From: Asterias rubens
Lineage: Eukaryota > Echinodermata > Asteroidea > Forcipulatida > Asteriidae
DNA: 64,000 nt
Direction: 5' to 3'
NCBI RefSeq assembly: GCF_902459465.1
Contig: NC_047070.1
Location: 15,092,156-15,156,155, forward strand
Part shown: piece after piece, positions 15,001-24,913 of the stretch
Position numbering within the stretch: the first letter of the stretch is position 1
Layout: every line of letters begins with the position of its first letter
Program-made: the position numbers and the translations under genes
The notes under the pieces: model-generated
Told to the model about the DNA's origin: nothing
Seen by the model: the letters and a program-made list of their open reading frames with translations, nothing else
Databases searched by the model: none

Positions 15001-16968
15001 AGGTTCATTCATAAAAATGACCGGATCTAATTTAAAGATGGCGATTTGCTTTTTCTTATGATCGTGATTGACTCTACAAGAAGGAAAACTTTTGTAATCT
15101 TTGAACAAATTACGTCAGAAATGTCATTGTTTTAACTCTTCACGGAGGTGAGCATAGTTAAATACTTAATTTGTGCTGTTGCTGTTTTATGCTGTCTTAT
15201 TAGAAGTTTCATAAGGATTCAGACAAAACATTCATATCAGTTGTCGCCTGTCCGCGGATATTCGGATATTAAAGAATATCAGGTTACTTGGTTGAAGTTA
15301 CAGAACTATCCGGTTTATAAATAGGTATTCGCGCCCTATGCGGATATCCGGTTAAGAAAAAAAAGGCATTCGCGGTTACGGATAGGAAAACCTATTCGCC
15401 ATTAACCTGATATTCTAATAATTCGCCCAGGCTTACTTTTTATCATTGAACCAGCCAGCGATACTACTTGGTAAAAAATATTGGCTGGTCCACATGTATT
15501 TCCTTACACATGACCAACAGCTTTATGTCCCATCTAAAGGACACAAGTGTCACAACCGGGACTCGAACCACAAAAGTGCATAATAATATTCTTCTTTTCA
15601 GTATAGTTATTACATCTTTAAAAAAAATTATTCTTTTTCTTTCCAGGTTGATGAAAACGCGATGCCCGAAGCACCCTTGACCAGTGGGCGGGGCAAGAGG
15701 GCGCCTTTCTCCAAGATTGGAGACATGCTGCAGAACTCGCCAATTGCGAAATCAGGTAAACATTCTATCCTTAGTTGGGCAGCGTACAAAGCAAAATGTA
15801 TAGTAGCATAACTAGGGGATTAAGATAAGACAGGTTCGGCAACAAAAGTGACGTCAGTCATTCTCTATGGATAACATCTGAGGCTAACATTGTGAAGGAA
15901 AGGAAGTTCCTTTAATTTTTAAGTTTTTTTTTTAAAGGTTTTGAAAGATGTTTTTAATTACTGTTGACTTCCATCTCTTCATTGTGTGATTGCTGTGAAC
16001 TCTAGTTCTTAAAAGTCTTACCTGTTTTGTGTGAAGATTTCTTTTGTGTAGAATTAGACTCTGCTCAAAATAACAATTTCCTCTTACTAAGTACCCTCAT
16101 GGTCCATGTTTTGTCAGTCTAGTTTAGAGCACCCTCATAGAGGGTTGTTACTTGTTTTCGGCGTCTGCTAGTCCTCGTTGTATGTGACCATGTTTGGCTG
16201 TAAACCTTTGCTTTCCTCGCCCTCGCTACACCCTGCTTTTTCTCTCTTTGCGCTTTCTTGTTTACAGCAGCCTCCTCGTTAAAATCTTCCTCTCGGTCCC
16301 AACCCTCAGCCAAGAAGTTTGTGGAAAATGCAACGTCCCATATGACGTCCCCGACGAAGTCCCCGGAGGTGCAGTTTGTGTCGTATCACGGTCCACCTAC
16401 GACCGAGAAGAAACGGAAACGTCTCCTCAAGAAAGACATCTCAGCTCCCTTCCAGAGTTCCCCATTTGAGGTGAGTTTGTGTATGTAGTCTTGCTTACAA
16501 ACATTTTACTTTTTTGAGCCCTATTATCATTTGTGTATTTTCAACTTTTTCCTTGATTGTATCGCCACTATGCAAAGTTTCAAATCCTACTTATGTACAT
16601 ACGTGGTGTTACTGGAAACTTTATAAGATTGTACCTCCACTGTGCAAAATTTCAAATTCTGCTCAGGTTTATGATGTTACCACAAACATTACTATACAGT
16701 ATTTCCACCATGCAAAGTTTCAAATCTTATTCATGTACATGGTGTTACTGCAAACCTTACTAGATTATACTTCCACCATGCACAGTTTTCAAATCTATAG
16801 AGGAGTAAGAACAAGTAACTCAAACACTTTACTCAGAGTTTGACAAATGTTTTATTATTTTTCATTCCTGTTTTCATAATACAGATGGTTAACCATGGAG
16901 AGTCAAGGGGTGATAGTTCACACAGTATTGTGACAAGAAAACTGAGGTCTCGCAACACAAGAGTGTAA
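36..16968 (+). CDS. KIF20B: KIF20B (MPHOSPH1/MPP1) kinesin-6 motor protein, 5' end outside the window
   Basis: Plus-end-directed kinesin-6 family motor; in mammals it acts at the spindle midzone and midbody in late cytokinesis. Exons read: 36-141, 603-824, 1350-1461, 1735-1806, 2292-2441, 3021-3186, 3976-4251, 4886-5025, 5360-5531, 5923-6142, 6802-8918, 9265-9415, 9983-10108, 10650-10825, 11341-11550, 12344-12508, 13034-13171, 13307-13438, 13900-14157, 14325-14432, 15647-15755, 16268-16470, 16885-16968. All introns are GT-AG and the frame is unbroken (1,870 residues, stop TAA at 16966). The motor part shows [13 protein letters not shown], the switch I SSRSH, the switch [19 protein letters not shown] and the [13 protein letters not shown] block. 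The P-loop exon lies upstream of the window. An acidic stretch follows the motor (exon at 3976), then a long coiled coil. The tail matches human KIF20B from memory: TPLQ with [19 protein letters not shown], and a basic end TRKLRSR. Tail and length favour KIF20B over the shorter KIF20A. Confidence 0.94.
265..400 (+). mobile_element. tRNA-headed SINE fragment (S2) in a KIF20B intron
   Basis: Contains GAGCTCTGGTGTTTCTAATG, B box GGTTCGAGTCC near 313, GGCACTTGTGTCCTTAAG and CGGGTGGGACATTAAG. The A box is lost. Confidence 0.7.
1350..3186 (+). other. KIF20B: KIF20B motor-domain core exons (switch I to alpha-6)
   Basis: Four exons carry the nucleotide-sensing core. NQCSSRSHCIF (switch I) is split by the phase-2 intron 1462-1734. 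[11 protein letters not shown] (switch II) opens the exon at 2292. [14 protein letters not shown] and [27 protein letters not shown] fill the exon at 3021. All catalytic-core residues visible here are intact, so nothing suggests a dead motor. The preceding exons (36-141 and 603-824) include an Asp/Ser/Thr-rich stretch that fits the enlarged insertion typical of kinesin-6 motors. Confidence 0.9.
2518..2660 (+). repeat. Dispersed repeat R (GGCACCAAGGCC family), KIF20B intron copy
   Basis: CTGGAATTTCATCTTTGAGA, GGGCAAGGCCATTGTC, AAAGGCACTTCTAGTGG and GAGGCACCAAGGCCAAGACC occur in the same order as in the copies at 27244-27360 and 48213-48330. Confidence 0.75.
6170..6320 (-). repeat. R-family fragment, reverse orientation, KIF20B intron
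   Basis: GTACCCAGTGCTTTTGCTGT, GGTGCCCTCTGCAAGG, TACACAAACTTACATTTTCC and AGAAGTGCCCCTTACCAG. Similar GGTGCCC and AAGTGCCC blocks occur near 1030-1110, 17090-17280, 23850-23945 and 36130-36210. Confidence 0.55.
7437..8486 (+). repeat. KIF20B: Five tandem 210-bp in-frame repeats in the KIF20B coiled coil
   Basis: Inside the 2,117-bp exon, five units start at 7437, 7647, 7857, 8067 and 8277, each exactly 210 bp (70 residues, ten heptads). Every unit contains the block [20 protein letters not shown] (first unit variant: SEEQ) and then [16 protein letters not shown]. The units are near-identical in DNA, including synonymous sites, so they look recently duplicated or homogenised. Because 70 is a multiple of seven, each copy keeps the coiled-coil register. 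The repeat falls at residues 758-1107 of the in-window protein. Confidence 0.97.
8948..9130 (+). mobile_element. S2 SINE in the intron after the repeat exon of KIF20B
   Basis: Decayed A box TTCGAGCGGCTAAG, then CTCTGGTGATTTTTGATCAG, B box GGTTCAAGTTCC, GACACTTGTGCCC and CAGTTGGGATGTATAGC. Confidence 0.7.
10230..10562 (-). mobile_element. S2 SINE, reverse orientation, in a KIF20B intron
   Basis: Reverse complement has A box TGGCCAAGCGG, CTCTGGTGTTTCTGATCAGC, B box GGTTCAAGTCC, and the body CGGATGGGACGTAAAGCTGT. The 3' body is longer than in most copies here. Confidence 0.8.
11000..11280. mobile_element. Two S2 SINE pieces in opposite orientation
   Basis: The + piece (about 11015-11110) has GAGTGTGGGTTTGAATC and GACACTTGTGCCCTTGAG. 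The - piece (about 11150-11278) has the reverse of CTTGAGCAAGACTTTAACC and TTGCCGAGCGGTTGAGAG. Together they make an inverted repeat in a KIF20B intron. Confidence 0.7.
11692..11868. mobile_element. Short foldback/MITE, 177 bp, in a KIF20B intron
   Basis: Terminal inverted repeats are AAGGCCGAGTCACACTGCAG at the left and CTGCAGTGTAACTCGGCCTT at the right, with paired inner parts (ATTGGTTGAA against TTCAACCAAT). A diverged relative appears at 29955-30108. Confidence 0.8.
13891..13905 (+). promoter_or_regulatory. KIF20B: Tandem (NAGNAG) splice acceptor of KIF20B
   Basis: The intron ends in TTTTCCAGCAG. Either AG can serve as acceptor. Using the first gives an extra Gln codon at 13900-13902; using the second starts the exon at 13903. 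Both keep the frame, so two isoforms differing by one Gln are possible. Confidence 0.55.
14203..14275 (+). repeat. R-like fragment in a KIF20B intron
   Basis: GGCCTGTATGCTTCGTTTTT, AAAGGGCAAGGGCACCAGGG and TTAAAGGGCACCCTC match 50945-51015. Confidence 0.65.
14838..15434. mobile_element. Foldback/MITE-like element, about 597 bp, in a KIF20B intron
   Basis: The ends are inverted: GTGCTGGGCGAATA at the left and TAATAATTCGCCCAGGCTT at the right. Sub-terminal stretches rich in GGATAT/ATATCC motifs also pair with each other. There is no coding potential. It lies wholly inside the intron between exons 14325-14432 and 15647-15755. The transposase family was not identified. Confidence 0.75.
15490..15575 (-). 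mobile_element. S2 SINE fragment in a KIF20B intron
   Basis: Contains CAACAGCTTTATGTCCCATC and ACAAGTGTCACAACCGGGAC then TCGAACCA, the reverse of the S2 B box and body. Confidence 0.65.
16555..16800 (+). repeat. Tandem repeat of about 68-72 bp in the last KIF20B intron
   Basis: Four diverged copies can be aligned on CACCATGCAAAGTTTCAAAT, with the TGCAAA core at 16571, 16643, 16711 and 16779. Each unit also holds a GGTGTTACTGCAAAC-like half. The same unit occurs in reverse complement beside the foldback element at 53.7 kb, so it belongs to a dispersed family. Confidence 0.8.
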
Positions 16969-17076
16969 ATAAATATGTAAATATACGACTGGTTGAAAAC
17001 CGGGCTGATGACTGATTGTAAATTGATTTGTATTATAGCCTTTTGAAATGATTGTAGTGTCATTCAGTAGAACTTT

Positions 17077-17082
17077 AATAAA
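17077..17082 (+). promoter_or_regulatory. KIF20B: Likely KIF20B polyadenylation signal
   Basis: AATAAA lies 109 bases after the KIF20B stop codon, a short but normal 3' UTR. A second AATAAA overlaps the stop codon (16968-16973) and is less likely because it leaves almost no UTR. Confidence 0.55.
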
Positions 17083-17629
17083 GTGTAGCAGGCCTTGAAC
17101 TTTGCTCTTGATGGGGCACAGCAATTTCTTTCTGGTGAAAGGAGCAACTCTGTGAAGAAAATGTAAATTTGTACAGAAACCTTGCACCACAGCAACAGCA
17201 CAGGGCACCGCGGCAATTGTTTGGTGCCGTGGGTTATTTCGAGGCCTGGTGTAGCCGTAGTTGGGTTCTTCTCCCATTCAAATGAATCTGTCCAAAGTGA
17301 GGTTGAAATGAGAAAATAGTCAGATCACCTATGTGTGTAAAGGCATTCAGTATTCATTATAGCTGTGTGAATGCAGGGATCATGACTGTAGATGGTTGCT
17401 CTGATTACCAAGCGGCATTTCTGATCATAAACTTACCATAACCAAACTCGAACCCAACTAATGGCAGTCATAAAGGTATGGTGGTAGATTTATGTTTTTT
17501 GCGTTCGCCCCAAACAATGCGAATATTTGTTACGGGGGAGGGCAACTAGAAGAAAACTATTATATGTGAAAAATAACTCGGAGGAGCTAAAGGAAGGAAT
17601 AGAAGTTCTTCTAAAAACAATCTAGATTG

Positions 17630-17910
17630 TAGGTTAGACATTACCCCTAGTCACTGGGCAGTATATTTCATTCCTTAAACATCTCAGCTCCGGGGGGAGA
17701 ATACAGTCTACTGCAAAGTATATGTAGCGCACTGAGCTAAACCAATCACAAGAACCATTTCACAGGATACTCATTTACGAGAAGCGAATAATATAGTTAA
17801 ATGCCTTGCTCATAGACACTAGTGTCATGATCGTGATTCAAACCAAATCGCTGATGACTAAGCCATCAGAGCTTGAGTCCGATGCACTAAACCACTCGGC
17901 TATGAAATTA
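17630..17910 (-). mobile_element. S1 SINE, reverse orientation
   Basis: In reverse complement the A box is TAGCCGAGTGG (near 17895), followed by a decayed B box, and the body has CTGGGCAGTATATTTC and CATCTCAGCTCC equivalents of the 21.5-kb copy. It lies between KIF20B and RPP30. Confidence 0.75.
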
Positions 17911-18239
17911 AAATTCCCTCCTTTTCAGGGTCACTACCAAAATATGACCCTACATTTAAATCCAAGTTTATTTAAACCTATCCTGGTATGAATGAAGATA
18001 AGCATTTTAAAATGCCTGTTCATAAAGGGCTACCAAAATGAATTATTATTTTTATTTTAATTATGCAGTTTACTAAATAGAAAAATATTTGTGTTGTTAA
18101 TCTTTCGATTAATGGAATTGCTTGATTCTCAACTAGACACATATTTACATGTACATGTATATGTCATAACTGTAAATAATAGTTATGTTTGTAAAGGAAA
18201 AACAGTGTGTTAAAACATCTTACCTCCCTGGTTTCTTGT

Positions 18240-18370
18240 TTCATTTTGTCTTGTTTAATTGTTACAGGTTGTGTTTTACAGATTGGTTTCCTGTTCATGT
18301 TTGTTGTGTTGTCATTAAGCCTTCCAGAAAGACTCTGCTAGGGTCGCAACTTCAGGCCATTAACTATTTT
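18240..18370 (+). repeat. Dispersed repeat with GAAGACTCTGCTAGG motif
   Basis: GTTGTGTTGTCATTAAGCCT, CCAGAAAGACTCTGCTAGGG and TCAGGCCATTAAC. Related copies at 12690-12800 (KIF20B intron) and 43305-43365 (BTRC intron). Confidence 0.65.
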
Positions 18371-18930
18371 TTCAATTTTTATTATTTTGTTAATATGCAA
18401 CAAGTCCTATGACATTGATCAAATCATTTGTTGTTTAAACCCCCCCCCCTCAAAAAATAACGAGAATATTTTAATTTTTTGAGAACAAATATATAAAAAC
18501 ATAAAAATAATCCATATAAATACTCCAGATTGTGGATAAGGGCTTCTTTCTAGACTAAAGAAAATATATGAATTAGTTGTGCACATTGTATGGCTTCAAT
18601 GGGACACCGTAGTGCGCACCACTCTTTTCTTAAAATGTTGGTTTCACTTGACGATGAGGGCGCCTTTCATTAGACCGTCGAGGATCGGATTGCGCGGAGA
18701 GGTGTGAGTTTAAGAGGACTGAAGTAGCGATGTTTGTCAAGTTTGAACAGTTGTCTGCATAAATTCCTCCTTGTTTGTATCATATCTGGTTTACCTACTG
18801 ACGATTTAAGAGCATTAGACGACATATTGCATTTAAAACAAACGTACTAAATCGCTTAACAGCGATTCGTACACCCCTCCCGCCGCCGTGTCTTTTTTGT
18901 TATGACTTTAAAAAACAAAGTTGAGCAAAA

Positions 18931-21900
18931 ATGGACATGCATGATCTGCACTTGGACGGGAATTGTGAACCAACTGTACTGAAAAAGTCCTTGGAATGTG
19001 CTGCAAGACGTAAGTTGAATTACTGTTTCTTTGTATATGTAATTCAATGCGATTGTGGATAGAAAAGTTTGTCACTACTTCAAAGTTCGAATGCTAACCA
19101 CTGTCGACAAACTAGTCCGCATTTAACTTTTAAGAAAATAAGTAAACGCTTCATTTATTAAAGGCAGTGCCAGTGGATACTTTTGGTAATTACTCAAAAT
19201 AATTATTAGCATAAAACCTTACTTGGTAACAAGTAATGACTAACTAATGGTAAGAAGCAGTTGATAATGATAGTAGAAATCATTGTGAGAAACGGCTCCC
19301 TCGAATTCTCTATAAAGTAACGTAGTTTTCGAGAAAGAAGTAATTTTTAACTATTTAGAATTTGAGGTCTCGAAATCAAGCATCTGAAAGCACACAACTT
19401 CGTGTGACAATGGTGTTGTTTTTTTTCATTATTATCTCGCCCGATTGAGCTCAAATTTTCACAGGTTTGTTATTATATGCATATGTTGAGACACACCAAG
19501 TGAGAAGAATGGTCATTTTGACAATTACCAATAGTGTCCAGTGTCTTTAGTATTATAATACAAAATTTAAAGTTGAATTTATATTCTTGAAACTATTCCT
19601 CTGTCTAACTCAAATTTGAGTGTCTTTACAGTAAGTCTCGTTTTCTTTGGGAATTAAGCCTTTTTGTTGTTAAAAGTACAATAATTGCTAGTTGCGACAT
19701 CACAACTGAATAATTGCTTTCATTGCTTTAAACAGTTGGGTATGGAGTTGTTGCTATCGGCTATACATCAGCACAAGACAAACCTGGAAAAGACAAGCAC
19801 AAAGTGAGTTTTTTGTTATTGAATGTATTGTACAACGATCCCTGTAACTAATTGTATGGTCGTAAGTATGCGCAGTTTGAGGTTAGGTAATGTAGGGTGA
19901 CTGGACCCGACCATTTTGCTTGCAGATGATAACCTTACCAGAAGTAGAGAGTTAAAAGCTTAAGTCAAAGGACTTGTAGTCATTTGAAACACTGATTTTC
20001 TGAATGGCCCATTATACACAATATATAAACAAACCTTTTGTTTTGTTACATACACGATGCTTTTAAAAGGTGCATACGTATTTTGCTACTCTCTTGTATT
20101 CTTGCTACACTCTCTTGTGGTTGTTGACTTTTTTTCAGGAAAAGCTCTCTTTTGCTCCACCTTCGTTGAAACTAGACAGTGACACTAAAGCAGTTGTTGG
20201 AGTAAGTAAAATATACCAGTTTTGTTTCCATCGACTGTAATGATGGCTTTTGAATTTAACTGTTCATTTGCCTTGAGTGCTAAGTGTCCTACAAGCGCCA
20301 TACAAGTGCTCATAAGTTTACAACAAAGTGTGAACGCAAAGTAGTCAGTTTTGGGAGCCAATCGGTGTTGTTTTTCAGTACATCCCTACCAGGAGTTAGT
20401 AATGAGGTGTATTAATAAAGTGGCAGCGAGGCTGGGACTCTCTACTGCCAGCATGCTAAAACCTGTGTGAGCAGAGATTGGTTACATTACGGTGGAATGC
20501 CCTTCGCAGCTCGAGCTCCCGTCCATCGAGGTGTTTCAGGGGATGGTTGGAGCAAATATCTAGCTACCCTCCCACTTTTTACTCGCACCTTGTACAATAA
20601 AATGTACGTGCTGCAACACTTGGCACTGCACATTTCCTTGCAGTAGAATTATGCAGTAGTAGTAAAGCAGACCCATACACTTAGGCTAGTATCTAGTGGT
20701 TTATGTTTTGTCGTGTTTTTTAAAACTTTTTTTTTATAATAGGTGCGGTCTAAAGGGTTCAAGCAGCTAACCCGGGTGAATATGGTGCTATCTGAAGGTT
20801 CCGAAACACATAAACTGGTAAGCCACTGATATTTGTATTCACTTATTGGGACTTGGATGGGGTGTTTTCAGTTAATTTTCATGTTTTAATTCTGTTTGTG
20901 AAGAATCACTATACCAACTAAGAACTCCATGAAGAGAAGACAAGGAAGGAAGTTTCAGATTCAGATATGGGAAGAAAATCCCATGGAGAATTATTCCAGG
21001 GAAAACGCATGTCAGGGTCTAATTTCATAGAGGTGCTTAATCAGAAAATATTGCTTAATAATTCCCTGTTTTAAACCAAAAATGAGCTGGTAACAACATT
21101 GTTTTGCTTTTAAAAGCAGCTCTATGAAATGGGGTCCAGGTGGGGACTGAAAACATAATCCGAATAGTGCCTCTGGAAGGATTCAAACCTGGGTCCCTGT
21201 TTTGGTATGCGAGGAAATATACCACTACGCCAACCTGACCATGGTCATGTTAATAATTATTTCAAAACATTTCTGATCAAATCTTCAGAGACAGGACAAT
21301 ATTCAGTCGTACGATCTTCTAGCTGTCCAACCGACCACTGAAAAGATGTTCCACATGGCATGCACTAAGCTGGAGGTGGACATTATATGCCCTGACATGA
21401 CAGAGAAGATGCCCTATTACTTCAAGAGAATCGCCATGAATGCTGTGAGTTATCATTTAACTTAATATGTATTGGAGGAGTCTATGGGATTTGAGGCATT
21501 GCATCGTGAAGTATCAATGTAAATTGGAGGGTGCCTTGGCCGAGCGGATAAGAGTACCGAACTCAAGCTCTGGTGCTTCTGTTCAGCAGAGTGTGGGTTC
21601 GAATCCAGGTTGTGACACTTATGTCCCTGAGCATGGCAATTATAATTGCTTCTCTCCATCCAGGGGTAAATAGGTACCTGAGAAGGCAGAGATGGTTCTT
21701 GTGATTGTTTCAGCTTAGTAGCGCATATTAATGTTGCACAGGCTGTATACTCCCCAGGGAGCTGAGATGATTTAAGGAATGAATTAAGGCCCAGTGACAA
21801 GAGGTTATAATGTCGGAAGCACTCTGAGATCCCTTTGGGCGTGGAAAGCGCTATATAAGAACTGGTTGTTATTATTGTTATTATTTTGACACAGGCCCCT

Positions 21901-24306
21901 CTAAAACATTGGCCCGAGGGAATGGAACCAACTCCATGTTCACATCAGAGTCTCTCCTTCCAGCCAGACATTTCAGACATTCAAAAAACTTCTGTATATG
22001 TTCTAGATTCTCTGCGAGGCGCTTTGATCTTGTTAAAGACGCTATATTCATTATTATTTTTATCAATTTTCAATTCATTCATTTTGCACACCTTCTGTTT
22101 AAACAAATCATTTGTTTTATTATTTGTGATCATGATGAATTACTCCCTGAAGTGAATAATGCCACTCAATGTTTTCATTATATTTTTATTTATTTGGAAG
22201 GCGGTAGAGAGAGGTATCTATTTTGAGATTCCCTATGCGCCGGCGATTAGAGATGCCACGTTGAGGAAGAATGTCCTGACCAACGCTATGACACTGGTCA
22301 GTTTGTGTCGAGGCAAGAACATTATCATCACAAGCCAAGCTGTCAGGGTAAGTGTCAGTAACACAATATTAAAGGCACTGGACACTTATGGTAATTACTC
22401 AAAATAATTATCAGCATAAAAACTTACTTGAGCAATGGAGATCTGTTGATAGTATAAAACATTGTGGGGAGCACTCCCTCTGAAGTTTTTGAGAATGAAG
22501 TAATTTTTCCACGAAATTATTTTAATTTGATTTGGAGACCTCAGAATTAGATTTTGGGGTCCCGAAATCAAGCATCTGAAAGCACACAACTTTGTGTGAC
22601 AAGGGTATTCTTCCATTATTATCTCGCAACTTCAACGACCAATTGAGTTCAAATTTTCACAGGGTCGTTATTTTGTGCACAGTTGAAATGAGCGAGTGAG
22701 AAGACTGGTCTTTGTGTGTGTGATTTATATGGTTTTTCCTGGTTTCGCCTTTCACAAATTATGTGGTTTGTTTGGCCAAGCTGTCAGGTGCAATGGACTC
22801 GGCTTTGGTCTTTCTGTTTTGCAGAGTGTGGGTTCGAGTCCTGGTCTTGACACTACTGCTCTAACTAACAACCCCCAAAAGTCTCCCATTGATCATACTT
22901 TTTGTTTCTTTTTCAGCCTATTGAAGTCAGGGGACCGTATGATGTCACCAACCTGTATCCTTTTAACTCATGCTTCTTGGAGGTGGGGTGGGTTCTGGGG
23001 TGGGGGTTACCATAAGTTCATTTATGCACATGTACTACATGTGTAAATGGTTACGGTGTTTCCCGGCTGATTGGATGAGAGCATCAGACTTGAGCTCTGG
23101 TGTTTTTTATCAGCAGCGTGTGGGTTTGAGTCCCGGTTATGACACCATTGTCCTTATTTAAGAAACTTAAATATTGCTGCGTCATTTGAATGGGTGTAAA
23201 GCCTTAGGTTTCATTTGTTGTGTAATGCTCGTTAAAACCCATTGCACTTATCGAAAAGAGAATGGGGTTGTCCCAGTGTTCCTGGTTTGGTTGGCTGCAT
23301 ATTGCGCCACAACACCTTGTAAACCATTACATGGTTTTATGTAAAAGGAATAGGTCTCGTACTTCAAACCATAGTCCCACATACCTTGCAGGAAAAATAC
23401 TGAATGATGAAGCGCCAGGAGCATCACTGAATGGGGCATTTGAGTGCTCTATTAGAAGCCACTATTACAATTATTCCTATTCCTTAACATGCTTAATGCA
23501 AATCACAGAGGATTATTATTTGGTTTAACCGAACAACAAGCAAAGAATGCCGTGTCGTCAAACTGCAGAGCTGTCTTATATCATGCAGGTGCGTACAGAG
23601 CAAATTGAACCCAATACGGGAATACTCAATACGGGAATGCTCCATTAATATAGAGGTGAAAAAACACATCCTTTTCATCTGACAACTCACACCTGTTGTA
23701 TCCATGAAATTGCTTAATTTGATCACGCAAGAATCAGTGGTGCTGCTGAATGCCCCAGGACCCAGACAAAACAAGTTTAATGACCGAAGTAAATTTATGT
23801 AAACACACTCTCTCACTGGGGTGTATACTTTCCGTAGCCAAAGTTGCCCAATCCGATGCCTCTGTTCTTGACCTTGGTGCCTTGGTTATACGCTTCTCAT
23901 ACTGCCAATGGAAGTGCCCTTTGCTTAGTGAAAATGGCCTTTGGTTCAACCTGGGAAGCCGCAGCAGAGGAATTATCTGAAGGGTTGGCGAAACTGACTG
24001 GGTAAATATTAAGTAATTTTTGGTTGAACAAAGAAAAATTTACGCTGTGACTTCACTTTTGTTTTATCTCATTGTCCCGTTTCAGCTACGAGACGAAACA
24101 CAATCAAATCTGTGATGTCACTTCAGCACGTTAACGAACTTACATCACAAGATCGGTGGAAGGTGAGAGCCGGCCAGGAGGCAAGCGGGATCATTGAGGA
24201 AGAGGATTGCCAAGAGGAGCTCCCAAAATCAGGCAGCCAGTCGAAAAAGAGGCGGAAATCTGATAGTCAATCAGGTATCACTCACAACATAAAGAAAAAG
24301 AAATGA
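18931..24306 (+). CDS. RPP30: RPP30, ribonuclease P/MRP protein subunit p30
   Basis: Subunit of nuclear RNase P (tRNA 5'-leader removal) and RNase MRP (rRNA processing); the family has a TIM-barrel-like fold. Exons: 18931-19009, 19736-19803, 20139-20201, 20743-20817, 21289-21444, 22201-22347, 22917-22954, 23509-23588, 24086-24306. The sum is 927 bases with unbroken frame (308 residues, stop TGA at 24304); human RPP30 is about 268 residues. Family blocks visible: CAARLGYGVVAIGY near the N-terminus, YDLLAVQPTTEKMFHMAC, MPYYFKRIAMNAAVERGIYF, EIPYAPAIRDATLRKN, GKNIIITSQAV, then PIEVRGPYDVTNLGLLFGL and AKNAVSSNCRAVLYHA. The start ATG has a favourable AAAAATGG context. The C-terminal tail is longer than the mammalian one and basic (KKRRKS, final KKKK), which fits nucleolar targeting. 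It lies 2 kb downstream of KIF20B on the same strand. Confidence 0.96.
19158..19548. mobile_element. MITE, AAAGGCACTGGACAC family, in RPP30 intron 1
   Basis: Begins TTAAAGGCAGTGCCAGTGG followed by TGGTAATTACTCAAAATAAT, and ends ACAATTACCAATAGTGTCCA then GTGTCTTTA, the inverted counterpart. Length about 390 bp; no coding potential. Confidence 0.8.
21017..21137. mobile_element. Short MITE, TTTCATAGAG family, in an RPP30 intron
   Basis: TCTAATTTCATAGAGGTGCT at the left and AGCTCTATGAAATGGGG at the right are inverted, with CTTAAT and TTTTAAAAG inside. Confidence 0.6.
21530..21890 (+). mobile_element. Full-length tRNA-headed SINE (S1) in an RPP30 intron
   Basis: The head has perfect pol III boxes: A box TGGCCGAGCGG near 21537 and B box GGTTCGAATCC near 21597. 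The spacing and CTCAAGC loop resemble a tRNA-Leu, but the stems do not form a full tRNA. The body includes TGTATACTCCCCAGGGAGCT and AGCGCTATATAAGAAC, and the tail is TTATTATTG repeats. About 360 bp. Confidence 0.85.
22369..22715. mobile_element. MITE, AAAGGCACTGGACAC family, right end lost, in an RPP30 intron
   Basis: Starts TTAAAGGCACTGGACACTTA and is collinear with the copy at 19158-19548 through AAGCATCTGAAAGCACACAA and GAGAAGACTGGTCTTTG. The final inverted repeat is missing. Confidence 0.75.
22770..22870 (+). mobile_element. S2 SINE head fragment in an RPP30 intron
   Basis: Contains GGCCAAGCTGTCAGGTGC, then GCAGAGTGTGGGTTCGAGTC and CTGGTCTTGACACT. It directly follows the truncated MITE ending near 22715. 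Confidence 0.65.
23055..23440 (+). mobile_element. S2 SINE with long body in an RPP30 intron
   Basis: Head: CCCGGCTGATTGGATGAGAG, GACTTGAGCTCTGGTG and B box GGTTTGAGTCC. Body: AACACCTTGTAAACCATTAC and AGTCCCACATACCTTGCAGG, shared with 47416-47586. Confidence 0.75.
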
Positions 24307-24403
24307 AACATTCCACTAACGGGTAGAGTCATAATTGGTAACCACTCAAAAAATTAATAACCATAGGGACTGACTTTGTGAGACCTGCAGCTGTTGATTG
24401 TAT

Positions 24404-24567
24404 ACAAATATTGAGTGGCTCAGAGTGGAATGGGAGGAATATTATCGCAAGGTAAAATTTGGACTGTTCCACTTCACGAGGCGAAGCCGAGTGAAATGGA
24501 ACAGTCCAAATTTTACCGAGCGATAATATTCCTTCCATTCCACGAATTAAAGCCACTCAATATTTGT
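24404..24567. repeat. Long hairpin (arms about 75 bp) after RPP30
   Basis: The left arm begins ACAAATATTGAGTGGCT and the right arm ends AGCCACTCAATATTTGT. Inner arms pair over GGAATATTATCGC and TTTGGACTGTTCCACTTCAC. The loop is about 13 bases (GAGGCGAAGCCGA). The outer motif is shared with the hairpin at 30492-30634, while the inner arms differ. Confidence 0.85.
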
Positions 24568-24573
24568 TTTAAA

Positions 24574-24913
24574 TATTACTGACATATAGATCCTTGTCAT
24601 TTGATGTATTCTAAAAGTATAAATGAAAAATCACCCAAATTACTGACAACCAAAAATCATATAGCGTCGCGTAACGGCAACAATGCACAAATTTGATCAC
24701 AACCTTTTGCACAGGTGCTCCTTTGTTTTAGCAGTGGTGCTGTACTGCTCAAAAACATTGGGAACAAGGATGATCCTAACTGTTGAATGGGAAATGCTAT
24801 TCCCCATGGGCGAATAGGTCTTTTTGATCGTCGGTGCGGATGGGAGTAATAGCGAATGTCACGTGAAGTAAGTTCCACCAATCAAATGACAAGGATCTGT
24901 AAGTCAGTTATAT
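24574..24913. mobile_element. Non-autonomous element with inverted ends next to the hairpin
   Basis: Left end ACTGACATATAGATCCTTGT, then CATTTGAT. Right end ATCAAATGACAAGGATC, then TGTAAGTCAGTTATAT. About 340 bp, without coding capacity. Together with the hairpin on its left it has the same layout as 30492-30971. Confidence 0.65.

Larger units (their letters stand above)
16969..18930. other. KIF20B-RPP30 intergenic region
   Basis: Holds the KIF20B 3' UTR, a dispersed GGTGCCC-type repeat (about 17090-17280), a SINE in reverse orientation (17630-17910), a TGTTGTCATTAAGCCTTCC repeat (about 18240-18370) and the presumed RPP30 promoter. No TATA box is obvious close to the RPP30 start. No further gene was seen. 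Confidence 0.6.
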
